From Lachnospiraceae bacterium (lineage in GTDB: Bacteria > Bacillota > Clostridia > Lachnospirales > Lachnospiraceae), in contig CABJAM010000001.1 in the NCBI GenBank assembly GCA_902363555.1, positions 806,001-870,000 on the forward strand: a stretch of 64,000 nucleotides of DNA, in the 5' to 3' direction. The notes under the pieces were generated by a model that was not told the origin of the DNA, made no database searches, and saw nothing but the letters and a program-made list of their open reading frames with translations. Shown one piece after another: positions 35,341 through 44,267 of this stretch. The number at the start of each line of letters is the position of its first letter. Within the stretch, counting starts at the first letter, position 1. Position numbers and translations under genes: made by a program.

Positions 35341-36315
35341 TCATCGTCCGCAGCGGCTGCATGCCGGCAATGCACATTCTCCCGTGATCTCCATCGTATA
35401 AACGGTTCTTTTCAGGCCGCTGCAGCCGGAGGTGGCGTGATAGCGGTTGCCAGTATCGGTAATATAGACAACACCGGCGCTGCTACCGGCACCGCTGCCG
35501 CTACCGCCGCTACCGGTGCTGCTGCCATTGCCGCTACCGACGCCACTACCGCCACCGCTGTGAGCAAGGCACAGTTCACACGGGTAATATTTAGCGCCTC
35601 CGGTATTTCTTAAATCGTTTATACCAGAGGAGTTTACAGCGTGAAATGAGATATCGATATAAGCGCAGGACCGGTCCTTATGATAAACCACGCCATTTTC
35701 AGCGACATAAACGGTTATTGTCTGCTGTTCTGAAGAATCGCCACTGTCCGCGAGCAGTTTCCCTCCGATATAGCCGCGGGAGTATACAGTATTTGCCGCC
35801 CGCACATTTGTCTGCCGAAACAGTGAGAATAGCGGCTTTAGACCATAGGATACAGTTAATGTGATTTCTCCGGTATCCTTGTTATACTCGGTTCCCTGAT
35901 AGTTTAATCCGGCCATACCTCCAGCAATCTGCTTAAAATCAATATCCGCGGTGCCCAGTTGGTAGACCATCCGGGGATACAGGCTGTCCTCTCCGAAATC
36001 TTCATTGTAGGCGTATATACTGGCCGGATGGACTGTGTTAGTCAGTGCTGTGAATATCGCGGCGTTGGTGCCGGTCATATGTATAAAGTTTAGCAGGCTC
36101 AAAACTGCCATAAGAAATAAAGGCAGTACTATGGCGGCCTCCACTGTCATCAGGCCTGGAAGAGAAGCAGAACAGAATGCCCTTTTCTTACAGAATTCTT
36201 TCCATGTTGACATGGTTACAGAATAAATTTTTAAATGAGCTCGGGCTTGCTCGTCATTGTTCTGGAGAGACAATTGAATTTTTTTTAGATTGTATGGTTT
36301 ATAAAAAAAGGACAT
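35341..36315 (-). CDS. TadE-like protein with two C-terminal YHxxxC/CxxC modules
   Basis: A 324-residue protein. The TadE-type helix MTVEAAIVLPLFLMAVLSLL starts near residue 56. The exposed part ends in two related modules joined by a Gly/Ser linker (GSGVGSGNGSSTGSGGSGSG). Module 1 has VYVAENGVVYHKDRSC ending CELC; module 2 has VYITDTGNRYHATSGC ending CSRCG. Such Tyr-His/Cys ribbons occur at the ends of various secreted and DNA-active Gram-positive proteins and may bind metal. Start at 36315 has GGGAGG 9 bases upstream, giving a long basic leader; a start at Met35 (36213) would be nearer the usual length. Confidence 0.8.
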   Translation of the reverse strand: MSFFYKPYNLKKIQLSLQNNDEQARAHLKIYSVTMSTWKEFCKKRAFCSASLPGLMTVEAAIVLPLFLMAVLSLLNFIHMTGTNAAIFTALTNTVHPASIYAYNEDFGEDSLYPRMVYQLGTADIDFKQIAGGMAGLNYQGTEYNKDTGEITLTVSYGLKPLFSLFRQTNVRAANTVYSRGYIGGKLLADSGDSSEQQTITVYVAENGVVYHKDRSCAYIDISFHAVNSSGINDLRNTGGAKYYPCELCLAHSGGGSGVGSGNGSSTGSGGSGSGAGSSAGVVYITDTGNRYHATSGCSGLKRTVYTMEITGECALPACSRCGR

Positions 36316-36340
36316 TCAGTTCTGCCTCCCTTCTGAAATT

Positions 36341-38038
36341 TTAGTATGCGCCAGATTTAACAACATGGTGTTCATAGACACCGTTTGAAAATGGGTTTGC
36401 AGCAAATACCGCATTAAATTCAAAATCTGCATTAAAGGTTATGCCAAAGACGCTGTTCCCGGCGGAAAAGCTTTCACCGCCGGCTTCCAGATGCGTGTTT
36501 GCTTCAATTATGTTTAAAAGCCGGATATATTTTTTCTCCTTAGGAACACTCAGCAGAAGAAGATGCAGGTAATCTTCATAGCTTTGCCCCTGATCGTCAG
36601 AGTTTTGACCGGCATAGCTGTCCAACTGACTACTTTGTATATGACTTAACTGGTTCAGCGAAAGATTCCAGGTGCCCTCATCCTTCATCAACGGTACCTT
36701 ACCTCCGGATAAAAGATTTTTACAATCCACCAGCGCCTCTGCGTATGCCCAGGCGGCTAATATGAGCAGATAAAATATTTCCTCAAGAAAGGGCATAAGT
36801 ATAACGGTGGCCAAGGCCGAAGCGACCGTACGCACAGCGGATGTTTTTGCCGGAGTCTTATATAAATATGCCAGATTCAGCAGCATTCTTATAAGTGCCA
36901 GTCGATTTACAGTATTTTCCAAGTTTCTGGCATCCTTTGTATTTCCTGACAGGATATATTCGACCTCATACTCAAGTGCGCTGTTTCCGGTGATGGTGTT
37001 GCGACGCTGGCCATCGGTCAGGCTGCTATCTGAGTAACCGGAAGTTTCATCGGAGGAGAAGCATGTACCAGACTTTTTTTCGGGCTTTGACGCATTTTTT
37101 AAATAGTCGATAATATAACTGTCCACCAGTAATGCTTCACCCTGAGATGCTATGCGGTTCACGACACCCAGGTCTGAGCTTTGCAGGCTTCCTGTAACAT
37201 CCTGATATTGAAGAAAGCCTTTAATCTGCGATACATTCTTTTCGGCAGGAACGATTTCAGACAGTGACCCTGTGTCCAGAACCGCAGTTGACAGATTTCC
37301 ACCCATTATTAATGTTAAAATCGGGTAACGCAATAATTGCGTGAGATTTTTTCGTGGGTCCTCCACCTTGTTTTTTTCGCCGTCGCTCCCGGTGCTGCCT
37401 TTATTCGCGTCTGAACTGCTTTCCTGAGAGCCGCTCCCTTTATTTTCTTCTGCGGCTTTTGCTTCAGCCTCCGCTTTCTTTTTATCCGAAAGGCTGCCGA
37501 TGCCTGATAGGTTATCCGTCAGTAAATCCTTTTTTTGATCCAGGTTTTGTGTTGTAAATCCGGTGAGCCGTTGGATTATACGTTTGGCGTAATCTGTGCC
37601 CCTGGTAATTTTCATATAATCGCAGATCTGGTTTTCAAGGTATCTGAAATTCTCATCCGAAACTGAACGCTCATCGATGATAGATGCTGAAATAAGCTTT
37701 GCGCTTGTCCATTGGACACCCGTTTTGGAAGATGCGTTGTTCCCTCCGCAATTCTTCTCGATAAACTGTTTTAAAAACAGATCGTCATAACCATCCCTCT
37801 CAAGCAGGAACAGGCCGTATCGAGCCTGTACCTGCGGCTGAAATTGGGATAGGAAGGCTTCGCAGGCAATGGCGCAGGATATTTCAGCCCGCATGCGGAC
37901 TGCACTGATTCTGACGGATTCAATGGATGATAATACAACTGAAATGACTGTCAGTAAGATCATAGAAAACAAAACCGTTATATATCCACCACCCCCGGTG
38001 TTTTTTATGGCATTTTTATAGTTCCTGCATTGCTCCAT
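36341..38038 (-). CDS. TadG-like DUF5702 membrane protein
   Basis: A 565-residue protein with an N-terminal GGGGYITVLFSMILLTVISVV helix typical of DUF5702 proteins in clostridial Tad loci. A central Lys/Glu/Ser-rich coil lies at about 195-230 (KKKAEAEAKAAEENKGSG). Hydrophobic helices sit at about 410-445 (LATVILMPFLEEIFYLLILAAWAYAE). The ATG at 38038 follows AGGAGG by 7 bases, better than the upstream start at 38059. Likely a structural or assembly part of the pilus, exposed outside the membrane. Function not established. Confidence 0.75.
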   Translation of the reverse strand: MEQCRNYKNAIKNTGGGGYITVLFSMILLTVISVVLSSIESVRISAVRMRAEISCAIACEAFLSQFQPQVQARYGLFLLERDGYDDLFLKQFIEKNCGGNNASSKTGVQWTSAKLISASIIDERSVSDENFRYLENQICDYMKITRGTDYAKRIIQRLTGFTTQNLDQKKDLLTDNLSGIGSLSDKKKAEAEAKAAEENKGSGSQESSSDANKGSTGSDGEKNKVEDPRKNLTQLLRYPILTLIMGGNLSTAVLDTGSLSEIVPAEKNVSQIKGFLQYQDVTGSLQSSDLGVVNRIASQGEALLVDSYIIDYLKNASKPEKKSGTCFSSDETSGYSDSSLTDGQRRNTITGNSALEYEVEYILSGNTKDARNLENTVNRLALIRMLLNLAYLYKTPAKTSAVRTVASALATVILMPFLEEIFYLLILAAWAYAEALVDCKNLLSGGKVPLMKDEGTWNLSLNQLSHIQSSQLDSYAGQNSDDQGQSYEDYLHLLLLSVPKEKKYIRLLNIIEANTHLEAGGESFSAGNSVFGITFNADFEFNAVFAANPFSNGVYEHHVVKSGAY

Positions 38039-38062
38039 GGTCCATCCTCCTATCCCCAAAGC

Positions 38063-38233
38063 TTATACGGAAGAGCTTTGACTTGAGATCTTCTTGAAAA
38101 TGTTCTGTACGATAGCTGTTAACTGTTCCTTGAAGATAAGCACGAGAGAGATAAGAACGACAAGTACAAGAATGATCTCAACAACCCCCACGGCCTCCTC
38201 ATTTACCCAAAAGCTTTTTAAATATTCCATCAT
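38063..38233 (-). CDS. flp: Flp-type major pilin
   Basis: A 56-residue prepilin. MMEYLKSFWVNEEAVG ends in the cleavage Gly, then VVEIILVLVVLISLVLIFK forms the assembly helix and a short amphipathic tail follows. AAAGGTGG lies 7 bases before the ATG at 38233; the frame extends 14 residues upstream without a good site. The tiny size and position between TadC- and TadG-like genes mark it as the pilus subunit. Confidence 0.85.
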   Translation of the reverse strand: MMEYLKSFWVNEEAVGVVEIILVLVVLISLVLIFKEQLTAIVQNIFKKISSQSSSV

Positions 38234-38326
38234 AATAACGCCACCTTTCATATTGATTACCAAAACTGTCATCATCCATAGTAAGTAACAGTCAGTGGAA
38301 CCGTACTGTTACGATGCCAATGCTTT

Positions 38327-39778
38327 TTAAAAATTCATGGTCATAAATGCCGGTATAATTAGTATCAGCATGACGACCGACAGCAGCACGACCATAGGAA
38401 ACAGCAGTTTTGTTCCGGCTTCTTCCCCCAAACGTTTTGCAGATTCCCTGCGCATGAATATGGCTTCATCCGCGGCGTCGGACAACATGTGTCCGAGCCC
38501 CTTGGCACCGGTGCGTACACTTTGAATTAGTATAGAGCTGAATTTTAAATACTGGTTTTGTCCACAGCGGCGGCCAAAGCCTTCATACGCTTCGATTTCA
38601 GTGATTCCTTTTTGCATTTCCAGAGCAGCTACAATCATTTCTTCATAAACATACTTGCGCTGCCCATTGCCCGCCAGGCCTTTTTCGTAATCGGATACCA
38701 TTTTAAACCAGGCGGCTTTGGCTGTCATGCCGGCGCCTAACAGTAATACCATTTTATGGACAAATACCGGATACTCTGTGGCCAGTTGTAATGACCGAAC
38801 CTTCTCCTGTTTTTTTCGGCTTTCACCTTCATGGATGAATAAGCCTGATATCATCACACCACCAAGTAACAACACCCATCCGGCTTTGGTCGGGGTATTT
38901 TCCTGCCAGGAAACCGGAATGCCATTGACGTCTTGTGGCAGCTCCATATAGTCCTGTTCAATGGTCTTGCTTTCCTGAACCGATACGGCATCCTGAAGCT
39001 GCTCATCCAGCAATTTAACCGAGTCCTTATTTCCGGGAACTACGGTAACATCCATGGAATATTCCCAGGAAAAATCAAAATAGCTGCACTGGGCTGTGAC
39101 AACCAGCATTTCCGGAGCTTTAAGTGTTTCATTTTTTATTGTTCCATTCAGGCCGATCAAAGAGTAATCACTGACAAGCCACTGAACGGATACGGTTTCC
39201 CCTGGTATTTCGTTAAAAAAGTTCAATGGCTCCGATATGTTAGTAAAATCCGGATTTAAGCCGAGAACATTTAACTGGATATAAGAATTACACCGTTCCT
39301 GCAGATCGGCCAGGGCCTCTTTGGAATACTGTTTTTCACCGATATTTATGGTGACCTTCTCCTTACTGTCTTCCAATATGGCAGTCAGATCCACCTGTCG
39401 GCTGCCTTCCCCATAACTGTTCCGTTCAATATATTTCCCCTCAATAATCTGCGGATTACTTTTTTCGATGAGCTGTATACCCGCTGCCGCAGCGTTGGCT
39501 AAAATAAATACGATAATCCCCAGACTGATATTTTTTAAATAGCGTTCTTCCAAAAGCCGCTCTATATTTTCTACGGGATGCAGTTTTTTTAATACTTCCC
39601 TTGACCGCAGCGCCTGCCGGCGGAAGCATCGATTATAGATTTTGCAGGCTGGCGGATAAAAGGCACGATAGATTCCTCTTGTTTGATATAAAGCTTTTAG
39701 TCTTTTACGATCATACTTCCTGAAAACAATCAACAATACGAGAACTGCGACTAACGCAAGTAAGTTTACATAATACAT
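38327..39778 (-). CDS. tadC: TadC-like inner-membrane platform protein with extracytoplasmic insert
   Basis: A 483-residue protein. The C-terminal part (about 330-483) is a GspF/TadC domain: EYPVFVHKMVLLLGAGMTAKAAW, EIEAYEGFGRRCG, and last helix PMVVLLSVVMLILIIPAFMTMNF. Before it, helices near 84-103 and 307-325 flank about 200 soluble residues (VDLTAILEDSKEKVTINIG and on) rich in beta-strand patterns. Ordinary TadC is around 300 residues, so this insert is extra and should lie outside the membrane. ATG is preceded by GGAGGTGA. Confidence 0.85.
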   Translation of the reverse strand: MYYVNLLALVAVLVLLIVFRKYDRKRLKALYQTRGIYRAFYPPACKIYNRCFRRQALRSREVLKKLHPVENIERLLEERYLKNISLGIIVFILANAAAAGIQLIEKSNPQIIEGKYIERNSYGEGSRQVDLTAILEDSKEKVTINIGEKQYSKEALADLQERCNSYIQLNVLGLNPDFTNISEPLNFFNEIPGETVSVQWLVSDYSLIGLNGTIKNETLKAPEMLVVTAQCSYFDFSWEYSMDVTVVPGNKDSVKLLDEQLQDAVSVQESKTIEQDYMELPQDVNGIPVSWQENTPTKAGWVLLLGGVMISGLFIHEGESRKKQEKVRSLQLATEYPVFVHKMVLLLGAGMTAKAAWFKMVSDYEKGLAGNGQRKYVYEEMIVAALEMQKGITEIEAYEGFGRRCGQNQYLKFSSILIQSVRTGAKGLGHMLSDAADEAIFMRRESAKRLGEEAGTKLLFPMVVLLSVVMLILIIPAFMTMNF

Positions 39779-39925
39779 ACTTCACCTCCTTTCCAGGCAT
39801 AAGCCTAAATTTAGTAAATATTCGATTTATAAAACTTTCCGGCGGCCGGATGTAATTTACAGCTTTACACCGCTCTCCGGGAGCAGCGCCCAAACGCACG
39901 TTTATCAATCTTCACTGACCAGTGG

Positions 39926-40750
39926 TCATACATGTATATCAAGAATACGGTTTCCCCACCATATGGCGCCGAAGTAGATGATCAGACATAAAGTCATCAG
40001 CAGCCGGCCGCCGGTATTTTCATATAAAATATTCATAAAACCACCGGAAAACAGACGCATATATAAAATTACGGCGGCAGGGATGATCACCATCAGATAA
40101 AATTCGTTGCGTTTGCCGGAGATAAGGGTGGAAATCTCGTTTTCAATTTCGATTTTATTTTTAATAGTGTCCACGCTGTTTTTTATAATTGCAGTCATGC
40201 TTCCGCCGCCACGGTTAGCGATGGCGATGACTTCAGAAAAGCTCTGGATATCTTCATGCCTGCTGCGCCGGGCGAAATCATCCATACAGGCTTCAACCGT
40301 GATATTCCGGTCAAGCTTGCGGGTAATATCCTGAAATTCACGAACAATATCTGCCTTTGATTCGTAGGTGAGCAGCAGATCCCTGGCAGCCTTGCGAAAT
40401 GCATGCTCCAATGTATTTCCTGTGGCGACAAAGGAGTAGAGTAATATGATGGCATCCTTAAACTGCCGTCCAAGGCTTTGTCGTCGCGCCTTGATCATCC
40501 TTTGCTTTTGATACTTTATCAGCAGGAGCAGCACCGGTATAAAGGCGGTGAGCACCCAAATGGAATCATAAAACAGAAACCCGATCACAAGTGTTCCGCC
40601 AGCGGTTGTTGCCGTAAGCCCGGCCCACTCCTTCAGGCAAAAATGATATTCATCATAATTCAAACTCTGCTTTTTTATTCGGGGGCGCTTTAAGCACTTT
40701 AATTGTGTAAGAGCCGAATTGAACGTTACAAGCGTTTTAACCTTACCCAT
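39926..40750 (-). CDS. tadB: TadB-like inner-membrane platform protein
   Basis: A 274-residue GspF/TadB-type membrane protein. It has helices near 45-85, a cytoplasmic T2SSF domain (LYSFVATGNTLEHAF, IANRGGGSMTAII), and two final helices. With TadC it forms the platform on which the TadA ATPase drives pilin assembly. The ATG at 40750 lies 8 bases after GGAG and 3 bases after the tadA stop; a GTG at 40759 overlapping that stop is the alternative. The 147 bases to tadC hold no gene. Confidence 0.9.
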   Translation of the reverse strand: MGKVKTLVTFNSALTQLKCLKRPRIKKQSLNYDEYHFCLKEWAGLTATTAGGTLVIGFLFYDSIWVLTAFIPVLLLLIKYQKQRMIKARRQSLGRQFKDAIILLYSFVATGNTLEHAFRKAARDLLLTYESKADIVREFQDITRKLDRNITVEACMDDFARRSRHEDIQSFSEVIAIANRGGGSMTAIIKNSVDTIKNKIEIENEISTLISGKRNEFYLMVIIPAAVILYMRLFSGGFMNILYENTGGRLLMTLCLIIYFGAIWWGNRILDIHV

Positions 40751-40755
40751 AGTGC

Positions 40756-42051
40756 TCACTCCAGTGATATCCCTGCCGACAGCAGCTTTTTGATATTTTT
40801 CAGAGAGTTACCGGTGGATTTAAGGCGGCCAACGACCCTGCCGTTACTACTAAATAAAGCCTCCTGACCGTCAGTGCCGCCGGACTCTGAATGGCTGCCG
40901 TAGGAGCCGCGCTCTCTGAGCAGTGGTTCCTCAGTGAATTTATATAAAGGGTTAAAAATGACCTCGCCGTCTTTAAAGCCTTCCACCTCCACAACCTCCA
41001 GTACTCTGCGGGATTTATCCCGGAGCCTGCCAAGATGGATAACAATATCCAAAGAGGAAGCGATCTGCTGGCGTATCGCCATCAATGGAATATCTGTGCC
41101 CATGAGAATCATCGTCTCCAGGCGGGAGATCATATCACTCACGGAATTGGCATGTCCAGTCGAAATCGACCCATCATGTCCAGTATTCATAGCTGAAATC
41201 ATGTCGATAGCCTCCGGACCACGGATCTCGCCCACGATCACGCGGTCCGGGCGCATCCGGAGACTGGATTTGATCAGATCCCGGATCGTCACAGCATTCT
41301 CCCCATCGGAATTTGCATTGCGCACCTCCAGCCGGACAAGGTTATCAATTCCTTTTATCTGGAGCTCCGCAGAATCCTCGATGGTGATGACTCTCTGATC
41401 CGACGGGATATATCCGGCCAGGGCATTAAGCATCGTTGTTTTACCGGAGCCGGTGGAACCGGAAATAAATATATTATAGCCAGCCGTCACAAGCTTTTTC
41501 AGAAAATTCGCCACCTCCACAGTGATGGAACCCCATTTGATCAGACGGTCCATCGTAATGGATTCGGCGGAAAATTTGCGGATGGTAAGTATGGGCCCGT
41601 CGATGGCCACCGGCTTTAATACCACATTGACACGGGAGCCATCCTCCAGCCGGGCGTCCACAATGGGCGAGGCTTCGTTCACATGGCGGTTGGAGCGGGA
41701 TACGATCTGCTGGATCACATCCTCCAGCTTTTCAGTGGATTCAAAACGCTTGTGCCATGGATAAAGGCGTCCGTCCTTTTCAAAAAAGATGCTGCCTCCG
41801 CCATTAACCATGATCTCGGTGATCTCCTTATCGTCTAAAAGCTCCTGGAGCAGATCCAGACGGCGGATCGCATTAAATAATTCCTGCTTTAATGTAAGGC
41901 GGGTGACGACGCTCATATACACCTCCTGGCTTTTACTCTGGATGCGGCTTTCAATAATCTTCATAATATCCTCATCTGTATATTCTTTTTCTGCGGGCAT
42001 ATCATCCAAAACCTCCTCTCTCAAAACTCTTTTCAAATCATAGTAATCCAT
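40756..42051 (-). CDS. tadA: TadA/CpaF pilus assembly ATPase
   Basis: A 431-residue secretion ATPase that powers Flp pilus assembly. Visible: N-terminal CpaF-type domain, EIMVNGGGSIFFE, Walker A SGSTGSGKTTMLNAL (about 195), ITIEDSAEL, the Asp box, GEIRGPEAIDMISAMNTGHDG (Walker B and His box), and TGHANS. AGGAGG lies 8 bases before the ATG. Its start overlaps the tadZ-like gene by 14 bases, so they are translationally coupled. Confidence 0.96.
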   Translation of the reverse strand: MDYYDLKRVLREEVLDDMPAEKEYTDEDIMKIIESRIQSKSQEVYMSVVTRLTLKQELFNAIRRLDLLQELLDDKEITEIMVNGGGSIFFEKDGRLYPWHKRFESTEKLEDVIQQIVSRSNRHVNEASPIVDARLEDGSRVNVVLKPVAIDGPILTIRKFSAESITMDRLIKWGSITVEVANFLKKLVTAGYNIFISGSTGSGKTTMLNALAGYIPSDQRVITIEDSAELQIKGIDNLVRLEVRNANSDGENAVTIRDLIKSSLRMRPDRVIVGEIRGPEAIDMISAMNTGHDGSISTGHANSVSDMISRLETMILMGTDIPLMAIRQQIASSLDIVIHLGRLRDKSRRVLEVVEVEGFKDGEVIFNPLYKFTEEPLLRERGSYGSHSESGGTDGQEALFSSNGRVVGRLKSTGNSLKNIKKLLSAGISLE

Positions 42052-42988
42052 GATGTACCCCTCCTGATAATTTCAATTCTAATTTATTTAAAACATCTTT
42101 CTTCCCCATAAAATCCAGTAAGGACTCAAATCGGCGGCTTTTCTCTTCAGTCTGCGGCGTATATGGCAGATAAATTTTGGCGCAGAGCTCCATGAGGGCT
42201 ATATTGGGCAGTGTACCGCCAAAATCAAGGATGATCGTTTTGTATTTGCTGTGAGTCATTAACTGCTCCAGCCAGAAGAGCCACTCGTCCTCACTAACTT
42301 CCATGAGGTCATAGGGGCAGGCGGCCGGAGGGAGGATATCCAGTCCATCCTCGTGGGTGAGATAACTCTCCATTTTCCCGGAGATTCCTTCCTGTTTCTC
42401 CTTTATTAAAACAATCATGTCCGACAGACTGCAGCCCATGGAAGTATTCAGTGACAGCTCTTCAAAGCTTATATACAGACAGTCCGGTACGTGGCTTTTC
42501 GCCAGTTCCAGAGCAAAGGCCTCCCGTCTTGTATATTCCCCGGGCGCAAAAACCCCAAGAAGCTGCACGAAATGATCCTCTTTACCGAGCGCGCCTTTAG
42601 CATATCGCTGCTGTGCGGGATCGATACATGTATCCAATAAAAATGCATAAAGCTGGCCCGCAGACTGATACTTATCTGTAATATCGATTTCAATACCGGA
42701 GTCGTAAGTGTCCTTAGCCGATTCCCAGTCAAAATCCCCTTCGTTGAGCAGGATCAGCCGGCGCCAGACTTTATCCATATCACCGGCGGATATCTTCCGT
42801 GCGACCGGATCATACAGATCGGAATTAAGCAGCAGGATACCTGAATCCTCCGCCGCCCGGCAGGCGCTGTCCGCAGTCGTATATGTCATTACATTAAATG
42901 GTGAACGCTCACGATGCTGGATAAATCCATCCAGCCGGGCAAGATAAAGTTCATCCGGGTCACATATATGCAGGTTTACTTTTTTCAT
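42038..42988 (-). CDS. TadZ/CpaE-like protein with degenerate ATP site
   Basis: A 316-residue protein in the place of TadZ/CpaE, which positions the pilus machine. Residues 1-125 look like an atypical receiver domain (VNLHICDPDELYLARLDGFI). The following MinD-like part has LLGVFAPGEYTRREAFALELA where active ParA-type ATPases have KGGVGKT, so the Walker A lysine is missing. The late IILDFGG segment matches the Walker B-like strand. ATG at 42988 follows GGAGG by 7 bases. Confidence 0.78.
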   Translation of the reverse strand: MKKVNLHICDPDELYLARLDGFIQHRERSPFNVMTYTTADSACRAAEDSGILLLNSDLYDPVARKISAGDMDKVWRRLILLNEGDFDWESAKDTYDSGIEIDITDKYQSAGQLYAFLLDTCIDPAQQRYAKGALGKEDHFVQLLGVFAPGEYTRREAFALELAKSHVPDCLYISFEELSLNTSMGCSLSDMIVLIKEKQEGISGKMESYLTHEDGLDILPPAACPYDLMEVSEDEWLFWLEQLMTHSKYKTIILDFGGTLPNIALMELCAKIYLPYTPQTEEKSRRFESLLDFMGKKDVLNKLELKLSGGVHHGLL

Positions 42989-43037
42989 AACACATCCTCC
43001 AAAAATAAAATGATCGTGACAAATCAACCATAGCTGC

Positions 43038-43556
43038 TTATCCAGTCAGAGCCATGTATAGTAAGGAGCCCAAAGCGATACACAGGGAAAAATGGATGGT
43101 TTCCCCGGCCTGAGGCTGATTTAGATTATAGTACGGAGCCGGGCCCCGTGTTTTTATCAGGTGGTTGAAGTATTGCATAAAGTAATGCAGACGGCTAAAG
43201 AAGTTCCGATGCTTTATCATTAACGTAAGTGAAAGGACAGCACCTGTAAAAAATGCTGCTATGATAGAAAAAACACTCCCCCGCAGGCCAAGAAATGCAC
43301 CTGCAATCATAAATAACTTAATATCCCCTGCGCCGATCATGGCGAATATATGTAGCAAAAACAGTAAAAGGAAGGGCAGCAGGCAGCCGGACAGCGCATC
43401 CGCCAATCCGTGAAATCCCCGGCAGTAGCAATTTATAAAGAACCCGGTGAAAATCCCGGTTATGATCAACAGGTTCGGGATTTTGTCGAATCTGAAATCC
43501 AGAAGGACCGCTGCCGACAAAAATAGTATTAAAATCACATCAATTATGATATGCAA
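43038..43556 (-). CDS. tadV: TadV/CpaA prepilin peptidase (first copy)
   Basis: A 172-residue A24 prepilin peptidase. First Asp in AVLLDFRFDKIPN, second in MIGAGDIKLFM (GxGD), with about five helices. A TTG at 43556 is preferred as start because AGAGGTGA lies about 4-6 bases upstream; the frame continues to another TTG at 43574. First gene of the Tad operon; promoter at 43640-43668. Confidence 0.9.
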   Translation of the reverse strand: MHIIIDVILILFLSAAVLLDFRFDKIPNLLIITGIFTGFFINCYCRGFHGLADALSGCLLPFLLLFLLHIFAMIGAGDIKLFMIAGAFLGLRGSVFSIIAAFFTGAVLSLTLMIKHRNFFSRLHYFMQYFNHLIKTRGPAPYYNLNQPQAGETIHFSLCIALGSLLYMALTG

Positions 43557-43639
43557 TTCATCACCTCTATTCAATTTGTATCCGGGGGATTGTTCCGGCT
43601 CGTTACCGGTTATGATGTCTTGATCTGTTTTGTAAGATG

Positions 43640-43668
43640 ATTATACCTCCGACATATCCCCACGTCCA
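43640..43668 (-). promoter_or_regulatory. Promoter of the Tad operon
   Basis: On the minus strand TGGACG (43668-43663), a 17-base spacer and a perfect TATAAT (43645-43640), about 85 bases before tadV. The 431-bp gap 43557-43987 holds this and the opposite promoter; I see no gene between. Confidence 0.6.
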
Positions 43669-43939
43669 GCCCTTAAAAGATGACCTTTTTGACGGTAAAT
43701 TTAAGGAGTTGACGGCCTCTGCTAACAAACTATATCAGTTGACAAAATTGGCAGTCTATCTCAAAATTCGGGAAAATACGGCATGGCAGGAGTAAAGATA
43801 GTAAACGGACATGATTGTGCCAGCGGCCCAATCATCACTATACATGAAAGCCGATTGCTCCGTGCTCCGCACACACTTGATAACTTTCACAGTAAATTTA
43901 TTAATTTCAGCCGAAAATATGGCTTTCGCTCCGCACATC

Positions 43940-43948
43940 TGTTATAAT
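43940..43948 (+). promoter_or_regulatory. Extended -10 promoter of the TSCPD-murG pair
   Basis: TGTTATAAT (TGn before TATAAT), 40 bases before the TSCPD start. No strong -35 box is visible. Confidence 0.45.
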
Positions 43949-43987
43949 ATCAAAATGAAAATATTATAATAATAAAGTGAGGTATAT

Positions 43988-44239
43988 ATGATGAGACATA
44001 CAAATACGGGCACATGTTCAAGAGCCGTGGAATTTGAAGTAGAAAATAACATTATTAAAAGCTGCCAGTTTGTGGGAGGCTGCCACGGAAACACTCAGGG
44101 TGTTGCACGTCTGGTCGTCGGAAGAAATATTGACGATGTCATTGCAACGCTGGATGGTATTGACTGCAATGGCCGCGGAACCTCATGTCCGGACCAGCTC
44201 GCTCAGGCATTAAAACAGTATAAAGCTCAGAATCAATAA
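43988..44239 (+). CDS. TSCPD-domain protein (TIGR03905-like)
   Basis: An 83-residue protein named for its TSCPDQLAQAL signature near the C-terminus. That domain is also found at the end of B12-dependent ribonucleotide reductases. Conserved Cys lie in TCSRAVEF, CQFVGGCHGNTQG, IDCNGRG and TSCPD, so metal or redox binding is possible. Stand-alone copies are common in clostridia; function not established. GTGAGG lies just before two adjacent ATGs (43988, 43991). It is 28 bases before murG. Confidence 0.85.
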   Translation: MMRHTNTGTCSRAVEFEVENNIIKSCQFVGGCHGNTQGVARLVVGRNIDDVIATLDGIDCNGRGTSCPDQLAQALKQYKAQNQ

Positions 44240-44267
44240 AATGTGAAGTCCGCAGGAGGCGTATCCC

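Noticed and set aside
43756..43938. 60-codon minus-strand frame between tadV and the TSCPD gene
   Set aside because: No ribosome site, no family, and it lies upstream of the readable Tad promoter, pointing into it.
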